Positions 23,460 to 34,635 of a stretch of DNA of 64,000 nucleotides are shown here, piece by piece. The position numbers and the translations under genes were made by a program. Within the stretch, counting starts at the first letter, position 1. Each line of letters begins with the position of its first letter. Below the pieces are notes generated by a model. The model was not told the origin of the DNA and did no database searches. It saw nothing but the letters and a program-made list of their open reading frames with translations. Source of the stretch: Seriola aureovittata (lineage: Eukaryota; Chordata; Actinopteri; Carangiformes; Carangidae); the NCBI RefSeq assembly GCF_021018895.1, contig NC_079383.1:21873853-21937852 (forward strand), read 5' to 3'.

Positions 23460-26400
23460 ATGCAAAATATGTTAACCATCATCTCCAACGCTCTTTGTCG
23501 GATCACTGGCAGGAATGTGGTGAGTGGTCCCGGGTTAACGTCGAGCTGGAGGCCGTTTGCGAGCCGAGCCGGTCCATGCTAACCGCTAGTTAGCCTGGAA
23601 ACGTTCGGCCTGGGACTGACCTTGTGAGCGGCTAACGTTAGCATGTTCCCTGGCTGGTTTAACTCTTGCTATAAAGTTGCTTAAGAAATATTTTGACGGG
23701 ATCTATAATGTTCGAGCACGCGTATGATTTATTGGTTTGACGGTAAAACGCAGCTTGTGCACGAGTAGAAGATGTGGAAATGCGGGAACGGCCATTTTAA
23801 TTTTTAGATTTCTGTGTTTAATCTTAATTTTTTTTTTTTTTTTTTGTTGTCTCTGGTTGTGGTGGTTTGCCTTCCTCAAGCAGAAAAAGAGCTTTCACTG
23901 CTGGAGATGCACTGATTTGATCAATATTGGCCGATATCAGCTTTAAAATGCACCCGAAGCATCAATAAAGTGACTATTTTTTTTTCTGCTACTAACAAGG
24001 TTAAACTTGGCTTCCACTTGTTATATCACTTTAAATCATTAAACAGGCACTAGATTTAATATTAGGAACTTTAATACTTTTTAACAATAACATTTTGGTG
24101 ATTTTTTTTTTTTTTTAAGTGAAAAATATCTATTAACATTGATTAATTGAATGTTTATCTTTAAGATAGTCCAAAATGCTCTGTAATCAACTTGTTGCCA
24201 ATAATTTTAAATATTTTTTAAATTTTAATAATTTCTAATAAATAATAATTTAGTTTATTGACTGGATGTTTCAGCTCTAGAGTATGGGAACATCCTTTAC
24301 ATAAGCACAGTATCCACAGACACAAGGGCCTTGAGGAGAGCTGGTTTTGTTATCTCAGCTGATCCCATGCTTCCATGACAAACAGTTCTACATTAATTTA
24401 AGTGGAGAAAACGGAGTGAAGCGGAAGCCATTTTTAACCTTGTTGATATTTTTACTATTTCCCGGACTGAATTTTTCTTCTTGTAGTAGAACAGAGTAAC
24501 AATGAACAGTGTAAAAGCTACACACTGCTGCATGTGCTTGCATGCTCAGCGAGACAATCACATGTCAGTCGATCAGCAGCTGTAAGTGGATAAATGGCGG
24601 ATATTGGTTTTGGTAAAAACACATCAGTGCATCCATATTCTCTATGCTTGATATAGTATAGTTGCTTCAGTAGTAGAAGTCATAGCACTGGCAGCAGCAT
24701 GTGGTGTCGGTGACAACAGGGTCTCCACAGGCATGTTTATTAAAATAATTCTAAATCCTATGCGTGATTTCTTTCAGGCAGGTTTATGCCTGATTTTTAC
24801 AAACAAACCATGTTTTCGTTATTGAGACATTTCAGAGTCGAGACACTTGATTTCCAGGTGACTGTAGGAACCCTGTTGTTCTTCGGCTTCGTGTTGAACT
24901 AGCTGTCACTTTTTCCCTCCTGCCTCCTCTCCCTGTTTGTTCACTCTCGTGCACGCACACACACACACACACTCACAACAATCCCTGTTCATTTCTTGCT
25001 TCTCTCCCTCCTCTCCCCCTTTCCCCTCGCCTGAACCCTAGGGAGCCCAAACAGTGTCTGAGGTAAGCAGCTCGTCACTCTGCTGATGTTTGTCTGTAGG
25101 CCCGGTCCTACGCCTCCTCCCCTCTGCAGTGATGTTGTTTCCTTAGGAGCTTTTCTAACGTGCTTCTAAACCAGAAAAACTGCTACAGCTAAAATAAATC
25201 ACCATAAATATCAAAAATGATTTTCCCCATCTGTACAGCTCATTCTCATTTTTAAGTTTTAGGTTTAAATTTCATTTAAAGTTCCCATTCCCAACATGAA
25301 TCTTGTCCTTTTATTTTCATTTTCTTTATGTATTGAATTTATAAATATAATCACCTATAACTCAGTGATAGCACGGTTCAACCTTGTTACCTGCTTAAAA
25401 ACTTACCCCAGTTTGAGTTCCTCAAACATGATTTTTATCATGAATTGATTACTGATCCGTCATTTTCGCATTAATCTGATAGAAAATGACGTCACTCTGA
25501 AGGTAAATGTTTTAAAATGTTGTGCCAGTCCTGAAGTATCAGCTGAAGTGTAGACACTGTTGGGCCGGCGCACAGTCTCCATGTTTTCCCTCCATGTTTT
25601 AGTCTCCAGAAGACAGAAGTCATCATGTCTGTGTCCATTGTTTTCACCTGTAGATGTCTCGTCCTCCTGTAGCCTCTGTAGAGCTGCTCTGGCTTTGCTG
25701 TGCTGTGCTGTGCTCTGGTCTGATTGGTTGGCTCCTGTGTTCCCCAGTTGCTGATTGACCTGTCAGAGTACGTCAATCTAACCTCACCGGCGGCGCCTGC
25801 CTTGGCAACGACCCAGCGACAACCACCTAAACCACCACCAGTCAGTACTAGAGCATCTGTGGCACAGTTAGTTAGCTCCCAGAACGACGCGCTAGACTCT
25901 CCAGTAAGAACACGAGTAGCATCCTCCATGTTTGCCTGTCACTAACGGGGCTGGGAAACAATCTGAATTAAAGGAAAATAACATGTTAAAGAAGCAGTTA
26001 GTGGTGATGTCCTTCTATTTCTGGGTAACTGGGTCCTTGTCCCCTCCTTTTCTTTTTCTTCTCCTGAAAAATATATTTAATTACTAACTGAAGATGGAGG
26101 TTGAACACCCACATTTCACAGATCAACTGTAAAACCAGGGCTGCAACTAACGATCACCTTCATGTCTCTTGTGAATCGGTCTTTTATTTTTCATTAATCG
26201 ATTAACTGTTTAATAATAATAAATAATCTGTAGAAGTAGGAAATCAGCTCAAGTAACATGTCAGATGTGTCAGGAGGAAATAAATGGATCCATCACATGT
26301 TAGATCAGGTCCTGAGCTCATGAACACCCGTTGTGTTCAGAGTATTCACATAACATTTGTTATTTAACACTGAAAACTGTCTTGTGTTTAAACATGCATG

Positions 26401-26716
26401 TGGTTACATCATTAACAGAGAATAGTGAAAAGAAATGCCTCATATCTGGCAAATACTTTGGTGAATCATCTCCCTTTATATAACAGCACATTAGCAGTAA
26501 TGTTGACCAGTGGTTAGAGGAGGAAACGAGCTGCTGTTACTCTCCCTCCCCGTCACTGACCTCCACATTTCACCGCTGTAGTTGCAGTCTAGTCCAGCTT
26601 GAACCACCAGAACCGAACCTGATCCCCAGCCTCTCTGCACCCACTAACCCTGCAGCTGCTGCGAAGAGGAGGGCAGGCCTCACGCTGTCTGTGTGGAAGA
26701 CTGTGTGCTTGTCGTC

Positions 26717-26764
<48 letters not shown>

Positions 26765-29700
26765 CTGATGCTGCTGCAGTGATTTTATTTTAACCACCGG
26801 GGAGCTTGAATAAATGTTCAGTGTGTCCTCTTGTCTGCCAGGGCACCAGAGTCGTGGTCTCCCGCTCCTTCGCTGACTTCACCCCTCAGGCGACCTTTGA
26901 CATCAAGGTAAGTTCAAACAAAGATCACACAGAGTGTTTTTAATGCAGATTTTGAAGTTTGAACCTGCAGAAGCTGCAAGTCCATGATCACCTGTTTTTC
27001 TGTTTAAAATAAAAGTCGATCTATATTTATATTTTTTTCCGCACTGTCCTGGTCAACAGAAATGCGACATGCACCGTCTGGAGGACGGTCCTCCTCTGAA
27101 GGCGGAGCTGACTCGGGATCAGGGCTTGCAGTACTACCGCACCATGCAGACTGTGAGGCGCATGGAGCTCAAAGCCGATCAGCTGTACAAACAGAAGATC
27201 ATCCGAGGCTTCTGTCACCTGTATGATGGACAGGTACGAACACGCTCGCACAGATTACATTTCTGAATAAATGAATGAGATGTGATGAGGTTTGTCTCCA
27301 CCCACAGGAAGCGTGTGCTGCAGGTATCGAGGCAGCCATCACCCCCTCTGATCACCTGATCACGGCGTACCGCGCCCACGGATACACGTTCACCCGCGGC
27401 GTGTCCATCAAAGAGATCCTGGCGGAGCTCACAGGTGAGGGAGGGGTCACAGACTCACACCTTTACAGGCCTGCAGCGGTTCTGGGTTCATCCCTTCACT
27501 TTTCTATGTGCCTCCTCAGGTCGTAAAGGGGGCGTGGCCAAAGGCAAAGGAGGTTCAATGCACATGTACGCCCCTCATTTCTATGGAGGCAACGGCATTG
27601 TGGGAGCACAGGTACACACACACACGCACACACGCGCACACACACACACATACACACACATGCACACACACACACAGAAGTAATGTCTACAGAAAAGAAT
27701 ATAACTTTATTGTCAGACCTGACAGTTCGTTATTGATTAGATATTGATTGGTTCTGTCATTAATTCTCTCTTGATTTGTATGAAAGCTCAATATGATGAA
27801 CATAGTTCTCCAGTTCTTCTAAGTTTTCTCTGCTGGTAAATTACCCAGGTTCCTCTGGGAGCAGGTATCGCTCTGGCCTGTCTGTACCAAGGCAACAATC
27901 AGATCTGTGTCACGCTCTACGGAGACGGAGCAGCCAATCAGGTAAGACGTAGAAAAAACCTCCTGACCGGAGAGATGCAGCTTTAAATTCACAAACTGTC
28001 TTTATTACTTTAGCTCCTAAATATGAATTCCTGACATGTTAATATGGATACATTGCTCAACTGGACCCCTGTCCTCTCTGGATCAATCAGGGTCAGATCT
28101 TTGAGTCTTTCAACATGGCCGCCTTGTGGAAGCTGCCGTGTATTTTCATCTGCGAGAACAACAAGTACGGCATGGGGACGTCGGTGGAGAGAGCTTCAGC
28201 CAGCACCGACTACTACAAGAGAGGAGACTACATCCCAGGAATCAGAGTGAGACACAAACGCACCACCACAGACACATGAGGCTGCAGATGCTCCTCACTT
28301 TGATTTAGGCAGCTCTGTAGTTAAAGAGATCTCACTGTGATCCTGGACTTTGATGATGTCAGATGTGGTTGAACACGGCGGTCTTGGGCCGCAGCTGCAG
28401 TGTGTCTGTGGGCCGTACGCTGCAGCTGGCCTGTGTGGACCCAGACTATAACAGGAGGCTGATGATCCGTCCTGGCAGTTGCAGGTGTGAGCATGCATAC
28501 AGCTGTCTGATGCTCATGTATGATACTGCGCACAAACCACTCGCAGGAAAACCTGTGAACCGAGACTGCTCATTTGTTTGTCTCTGTTTTTTTTTTCAAC
28601 ACTTCCTTATTGTCTTGTGTGTTTCCTCTTCGTAGGTGGATGGGATGGATGTCCTGTGTGTCAGAGAGGCCACCAAATTCGCTGCAGATCACTGCAGATC
28701 AGGAAAGGTGAGGAGAACGTCCAGGGTTAAAACGTGTGATGGGTTTACAGTTTCCCCCCTTTTCTCTGTCTCTACAGTCTCACCAGAAAACCTCCCAGAA
28801 TCCTCTTCACAGCTCCGTCCCCACATCATCCTCCTATTATCACTTCACTGTTTCATGGTGAAGAGACAGAAAAACACGTCCTGAATCTGCTCGACATTTA
28901 TTTCTTTTCTTTTCCCTGCAGTATCACAGCTCCCATCATTAATCCTCATTATATTCTAGGGCTGCACGATAAGCAAAAAAACCTTCATATTCTGATTATT
29001 TTGGCAGATATCAGGATTTCAGTTCGACTGGTTGTTTTCTGTTCTTGTACCAAACACACATATTCCTTTTACATCGGTTTTCAATCATTTTCAGATTAAT
29101 TGTGCAGCTTCGCCTGTAACAGACCCATAATTTTAGACATTGTTCACGATGTAGCTCCAATTCTGAGAGAATTATTTACAGATTTTATCCAGTGCACACA
29201 GATGTGAGACAGCTGTGAGGGGTTATGAGGGTCCACAGCACAGTGTGTGTGTGTGTGTGTGTGTGTGGAATGACCTGTTGTGTGTTTTCAGGGTCCCATT
29301 ATAATGGAGCTGCAGACCTACCGTTACCATGGGCACAGCATGAGTGACCCCGGGGTCAGGTGAGCTATCTTTAACACTGTGACTTGATTCTGTTATTTCT
29401 TCTCTTTAATTTAGTCTCTGCTTCACCTTCATCCACACAGTCATTTCCTCCCTTTTCTCCTGTTATTAACTAATTACTCGACCGTCCCTGAGTGACCAGG
29501 TGAGAAAGGTTTTCTCTCACAAAAGACTCAGAGGTTTTGTATGAATCAGCAGACAAGGTGACGTCACTGGAAAATCTAAGTAAACTAATGAAATTAACTG
29601 TTTGTGAATCTTTTTCGTTCTGAAATTTCTAACGGCTCATATTATCGCTCATCAGGTGTCATCAGTCACCTGTAACACATAGCTTGCTTCCTTCCTGTTA

Positions 29701-30723
29701 ATGATGATGTTTCTAAAGTGGAAAAAGCTGCGTTGGTTTATTTATTCAAAGTGTCATGTGACCTCCTGCAGCTACCGCACTCGTGAGGAGATCCAGGAGG
29801 TTCGCAGTAAGAGCGACCCCATCTCCTTGCTGAAGGAGCGCATGCTCACCAACAACATGGCGTCTGTGGAGGAGTTCAAGGTGAGTCCAGTCAGACTACA
29901 GTCCACATGACGAGAGCGAGCAGATCCAAACATCACTCCACGATGACAGAACCTCAGTATCAAACATCTGTTGTTCTTCATGACACTGCTCTGGTTGATG
30001 TTGCACCTCTGACATTTACAGCATAAATATTAAATCATAGTTTCATCAATAACTTTCAAAATAATAGTTTTAATCTGTTTATATTAATTGTGTTACTGCC
30101 TCAGCTCAGTTTGTTTTTCACCGTCCTCTGAGCTCCACAGAGACGTGCAGTAGATTTTGCACAAACACATTGGGCACTTGACAACCCACAAATACCACAA
30201 GTGTTGGTATCGACACAGGCCGCCTGAACTCTGACCCTGATACGATTAAACCACTGGTGCTCATGCTGACGGGAAATGGAAACTTACTAGTGCGACGTTT
30301 GACTAGAAAGAAGAATACAACATTCATCGTGTAGCTGCACACTTGGATCACTCTGGGACTTCACTGTTAACAAGATGCATTAAGTTCCAGCTTACACTCG
30401 TGGAAACTGTCCCTTTGTCATTTCTCGTTTTAAAAAGAAATAGAAAAGAAAAATTCCCCGTCAGAATTTCTTGAGAAGATCTGTGGAGGATGTTGACACA
30501 GCAGGAGATATTCTTAGAAGAAACTCCAACATGATGTAAATGGAAATGCTGAACCACAGAGGCACCTACACATTTATATGAACTCATATCTGACCTCGCA
30601 TCGTTTCTCTTTTGGCTCGAATCGTTATCTGAATGATAAACGGGCAGAACTCAGCAAACAAAAGAAGAACATCTCTGATCTGACGCCGGTCGTGTTTTAT
30701 TCCACTGACGAGGGAGAAATTTA

Positions 30724-30778
<55 letters not shown>

Positions 30779-31831
30779 AGAAAAGGTTCTGTTACCTGAA
30801 GGGATATTTGACATGATTCAGACGGAGCAGATGTCTGAGGATTCATCGTTGGCTGCTTTTGGTTTATTGACTTTAGTAAAACATAAATACAGGTGAACTT
30901 ATCAAATAAAAACATTAGATTCAAACATTAATCTCTCTTATATAAAACAATTCTATCAGCACATGAATTAAGTCTCTAAACAATAAACTCATGTTCCTTC
31001 ATTTTAGCCAAAAACGCAACATGAAGATTTTCTTACTTTCTTCTGTAAATTAAAACCAGCTGAGTTGATGCTCAAATGTTTCACTAACGAAATCTGTCCG
31101 AGCTAAAAACCGTCACTGACGTTCAGTTGAACGCCTGATGGTCACATGTCTGAAATAACTGGATGATCCAGTTATTCCAGTGTCATCAGGAAAGTGTGTT
31201 AACAGTTTAATGTCGTCTGTCATCTACAGTGTGAGAATGTATTGATCCTTCACTCCAGTAACCAGCACCAGTGCAGTTTTGGGAGAAATGTTAATTCATG
31301 TGTTTGACAAGTTATTAAATATGTTTGATACTGAACGTGTCAGTAAAACGTTCAGACACCTGAACATGTGATCTGCAGCTTTATGGTTCTGTTCAGACTC
31401 TCAGCTCTTTGTTAAAGTCAGAAAGATCCTGGTTTGGTTTATTACAGGAAAAAGTTCAATGACTTCAGACAGTATTTATTTACATTGAACCAAAACCAAA
31501 TCAAAACAGCTTCTGGTGCTTAAACCACAGACAGGACACGGACACGGCAACGTCTCCTCAGTTTCAAACAATAAAAACTCCGTCTGGTTCAGATCAGGTT
31601 TTCATTTAAAAATAAATAAATAAATGAGCCGTCAGTGTTTTTTAATACAAATTTCTCTCCTGTCAGGAAATTGACATCGAGATCCGAAAGCAGGTGGAGG
31701 ACGCAGCTCAGTTTGCCACATCAGACCCAGAGCCGCCGCTGGAGGAGCTGTGCAACCACATCTTCTCCAACAGCCCGCCGCTGGAGGTCCGCGGGACGCA
31801 CCCCTGGGCCAAACTCAAGTCCATCAGCTAG
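23460..31831 (+). CDS. pdha1: pdha1, pyruvate dehydrogenase E1 subunit alpha, mitochondrial
   Basis: The core exons are 23460-23519, 25042-25062, 26842-26907, 27060-27233, 27308-27434, 27520-27611, 27849-27941, 28091-28246, 28636-28707, 29292-29359, 29772-29880 and 31667-31831. They encode 400 residues (human PDHA1 is 390). The protein starts [19 protein letters not shown], a transit peptide. The thiamine diphosphate motif runs from GDGAANQ (residue 205) to ENN (235). The regulatory phosphorylation loop [14 protein letters not shown] has Ser303 and Ser310, equivalent to human Ser293 and Ser300, and GMGTSVER holds Ser242 (human Ser232). With the beta subunit it decarboxylates pyruvate in the matrix and feeds acetyl groups to E2. 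The conserved serines imply control by PDK kinases and PDP phosphatases. An optional in-frame exon is described separately. The product is near identical to vertebrate PDHA1, with no breaks. Confidence 0.96.
25748..25903 (+). CDS. pdha1: pdha1 candidate 156-nt cassette exon
   Basis: An open 52-codon segment lies between a good acceptor (CTCCTGTGTTCCCCAG) and donor GTAAGA. It begins [17 protein letters not shown], is rich in Pro, Ala, Gln and Ser ([11 protein letters not shown]), and ends [10 protein letters not shown]. Both borders are phase 0, so it can be inserted between GAQTVSE and [10 protein letters not shown] without changing the frame. It would lie at the junction of transit peptide and mature enzyme. 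Mature human E1 alpha has no such segment. Expression is unproven. Confidence 0.5.
26138..26220 (+). repeat. degenerate MITE fragment, pdha1 intron
   Basis: It starts CAGGGCTGCAACTAACGATC, the clearest terminus of this family in the window, and runs into ATTAATCGATTAACTG. The remainder is lost. Confidence 0.6.
26716..26768 (+). repeat. (GAT)n microsatellite, pdha1 intron
   Basis: About 17 GAT units. Read on the minus strand they give a run of histidine codons, which is not a gene. Confidence 0.9.
28960..29111 (+). mobile_element. small hAT-like MITE in pdha1 intron
   Basis: The left end is AGGGCTGCACGATAAGC. The right end is GATTAATTGTGCAGCTT, whose reverse complement AAGCTGCACAATTAATC pairs with the left end. 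About 150 bp long with no coding capacity. It resembles abundant non-autonomous fish elements with GGGCTGCACGAT termini. The hAT assignment is from memory. Confidence 0.55.
29246..29268 (+). repeat. (GT)n microsatellite, pdha1 intron
   Basis: Eleven or so GT units shortly before the exon at 29292. Confidence 0.85.
29881..31666 (+). other. pdha1: last pdha1 intron
   Basis: Non-coding, 1.8 kb. It holds a (GT)n array at 30726-30776 and no recognisable exon. Confidence 0.7.
30726..30776 (+). repeat. (GT)n microsatellite, last pdha1 intron
   Basis: About 25 GT units ending in GAGAG. Confidence 0.95.
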
Positions 31832-33070
31832 ACTCGCACCTCACACACCCAAAGAATAACGTGTACACACCGACCTTCTAACCTTCAGTACTAAACACGG
31901 CCCTTTCACTGCTCCACAAATATCCAGAAACGATCAGCACCTCCTCCCTCGACTTTAGAGCTCAGCATTCCTGCACCTTAATGGGACTCAGCTTTGACCT
32001 GAAACCTGTCAGTGTTATTTATTTATAGTTTTATATAGAAATATTTAAGATTTATTCCTCGTCTGTATGTTTGTTCTGCTCTGTGCTGCCGTATATCTGA
32101 CCAGTCGGTGTTGTATTTCATCATCAAGCCGGAGACTGTTTGAAAATGAGAAGATGAGCCATTCCTCTGAGCGCGCTGTCTGTACTTAAAAGGTTTTATT
32201 TACAGCAGGGCTGCACAATATACGCACAAAGGTTAAGTTTCACATTTTAAACTTTCTTTTCCCATTGTGACATGTCTGATATGAATTACCTCCATGTTTA
32301 TCCAGCGTTCTGCAGGTGTTTTTTAAGCTTTTAAAAGTGCGGGAAAGTGGGATGAATACGTGCAGAAGGTGTTTGAAACATTTTCCAACTGTGGGAAATT
32401 CAATTATAAGGTTACAGTTTTTTTTAAAGCAATCAATCACTTGCTGAGTGTTGTGACTTTCTTCAGACCTCTTTGCTTTTGTGAAAACATTTTTAAAAAC
32501 GCTACAGAGCAAGATGAGCTATGACTTTAAAGGTCTGTGTGTGTGTGTTTATGGAGTTAAAGGAATTAACCATGTGATGTGAGTTTTAAGATGATGCTGA
32601 GCAGAGCTGTCCGCCAATATTTTAACAGGAGATCACTACCCTAAGATAAATATTGTGCCGTCAGCTGATGCTTTTATTCAGAGCGGTTACAGTGGCAAAG
32701 CAGGAAACTACTGACCCGACCCTTCAAACATGAACCAGCTGCTTCACTTCACACAAACAACCCAGAGTGATCTCTACATGTGAGACAGATGTTTAAACCT
32801 CAGACTCCAGTTGTTGCATTAAAAGATGGAAGAAGCTCATGTTTGAAGAATAGATGCACTCCCAATATAGTTTTAGTTTTTTACAGTTTTCAGGACTTGA
32901 ATTTAAGGAGAATTAAGTCTCTGCTACATGTAAAGATGCACTTCAAGCTGTGTTACACTTATTTCCTGCTCCTATTTTCAGACTCTGACCGTGAGCTTGT
33001 ACAGATATGAAGCTTTACTTGACTCTTTGTGTGTATGTTGAGCTGAAAGACTGTTTGGCTTTAAAATAAA
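31832..33070 (+). other. pdha1: pdha1 3' untranslated region (inferred)
   Basis: Non-coding from the stop to an AATAAA at 33065-33070. Near 32205 is a single GGGCTGCACAATAT terminus. Near 32655 is CAGCTGATGCTTTTATTCAG, which resembles a fish SINE tail. The end is inferred from the signal, and shorter forms are possible. Confidence 0.45.
33065..33070 (+). terminator. pdha1: pdha1 polyadenylation signal AATAAA (candidate)
   Basis: Canonical hexamer followed by T-rich sequence at 33097-33125. Confidence 0.45.
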
Positions 33071-34090
33071 TACAGAAATAAATTGGGAGATAAAACGTTT
33101 GTTTCTTGTGTCTGTATTTTTTTTTAAGTCTCACCAGAAGTTGAGTTTCTTAGCAAATATAAAATGAGCACAAAAAGATATGATTAAGTTGTCGGAGACC
33201 TCACAGCTGACAGTGAGACGCTTTTAATTTTTAAAAGAAGCTATTTGGATATGAAGCAGTATGATTTTGGTGATAATATTACCAACCATTTAATCAAAAA
33301 TTTAACTTAAAATGTGTAAAAAAAAAAAAAAAATAAAGAAAATTGACATTGAACCATGTGAGTTTTGTTTTCCTCCTCCTTCCACTGTGTGTCACCACCA
33401 GACTTTAGATGCAGCTTTATTTATTTATCCGCTGTCATGGAAACCAAACGGCACAGTGAGGAACAGCAGGTTGATCTAATGGGAAGTTTTATTACTATAA
33501 TCCTTTATGGGCAGTTAATGAAAATCTTCCCCTTCAGTTGTCACACAGTGATGCACTAACACATAATGTGCTCATCTGCCTGGTCATTTTATGTCTCTTT
33601 ATTTAATTATGTGTCTCTTTGTGGTAATTGTTGGTCTCTCTGGTAATTGTTTTGTGTGTCTGTACGGTTGACTTTAGTGTCTTTGTGTTAATTTTTCATC
33701 TCTTTTGTCGTCTTGAGTGTTTGTGGTTGTTTTGTGTCAAACAGGAAATTTTACTTTTTACATTTCAGTTGTTTAAACAGCTTTCTTACTGTTTGACTGA
33801 AAGATTATGTCAGAAGCTGGTTTTATCAATAACGACAAGAAAAGACAGGTTTTGAATTTGTATATAAATATTTTTGGATATTATATTTATACCAAATGAT
33901 TTTGCTTTTTTTTTTGTCAGAAATTATGAAATGATCGTGAATCTTATTTTCTCTATTAATAGAAATTCAGGATAAAATCAAAGCCAAAGTGGTTGTAAGT
34001 TTACTTTTCTTATTACCTAAGGATGCCGCCTCCTGACGTGACGCAGGCGTGACGCAGCAGTCTGACGGACAGGTAAGCCGACACCGGCCG
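33071..34090. other. pdha1-rps6ka3 intergenic interval
   Basis: AT-rich with an A-run near 33319-33335 and TGTGTCTCTTTGTG-like low complexity around 33590-33730. No gene seen. Confidence 0.6.
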
Positions 34091-34109
34091 CCATATTGGG
34101 AAACAACGG

Positions 34110-34148
<39 letters not shown>

Positions 34149-34455
34149 GGAGAGGAGCAGATAGAGAGATAACTCGTGTGTTGAGTCAATCAGTTTCCGA
34201 AAAAGGGCGTCCGCCTCTCTCTGCCTTTCTCATGTTTGTCTCTCCGGAGGAAGGGGCGGTCTGAGCGCCACAGCAGATCCGGAATCAGCCCGTGTTCCCT
34301 CGGCTCGGCTCGGCTCGATCGGTCGGTCAGTCAGTCGGTCGGTTGGCGGACTCCGCGGCGGTTTATGTTCCAGCCGACACAGACACGAGCGCGAGGACGG
34401 GAGCTTTAAAAAAACAAAACAAAAAAAAACAAAAACATTTAAAAAGAAGAGAAAA

Positions 34456-34490
<35 letters not shown>

Positions 34491-34578
34491 GCTGGACTGA
34501 AAGTGTCGACCGAGGGGACGGACGACAAACCGGAGCAGAAAAAGAGGAATAAAAAAGGAGAAGAAGAAGAAGAAGCAG

Positions 34579-34610
<32 letters not shown>

Positions 34611-34635
34611 GAGGGAGGAGGAGAAGAAGGGAAAG
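34091..34635 (+). promoter_or_regulatory. rps6ka3: rps6ka3 promoter and purine-rich leader
   Basis: It holds a (GA)n run at 34112-34140, a GC-rich segment with CGGCT/CGGT repeats near 34298-34346, then about 200 nt that are almost all purine (34432-34635), including (GAAA)n and (GAA)n, right up to the start codon. The start context is AAGATGC with A at -3. The transcription start is unknown. Confidence 0.6.
34365..34409 (+). CDS. upstream open reading frame in the rps6ka3 leader
   Basis: A 14-residue ATG-initiated frame (MFQPTQTRARGREL) ends with TAA about 225 nt before the rps6ka3 ATG. It counts only if transcription starts upstream of 34365. No family match is expected; if translated it could reduce initiation at the main start. 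Confidence 0.3.
   Translation: MFQPTQTRARGREL

Noticed and set aside
25492..25929. 145-codon minus-strand frame over the pdha1 cassette exon
   Set aside because: No family similarity, and the plus strand gives a better explanation with splice sites in phase.
26570..26797. Histidine-run frame on the minus strand
   Set aside because: It is the complement of a (GAT)n microsatellite in a pdha1 intron.
28363..28635. Open frame running into pdha1 exon 9, looking like an upstream exon extension
   Set aside because: The conserved protein joins exon 8 to 28636 in phase, the extra segment matches nothing in PDHA1, and a clean acceptor (CGTAG) sits at 28635.
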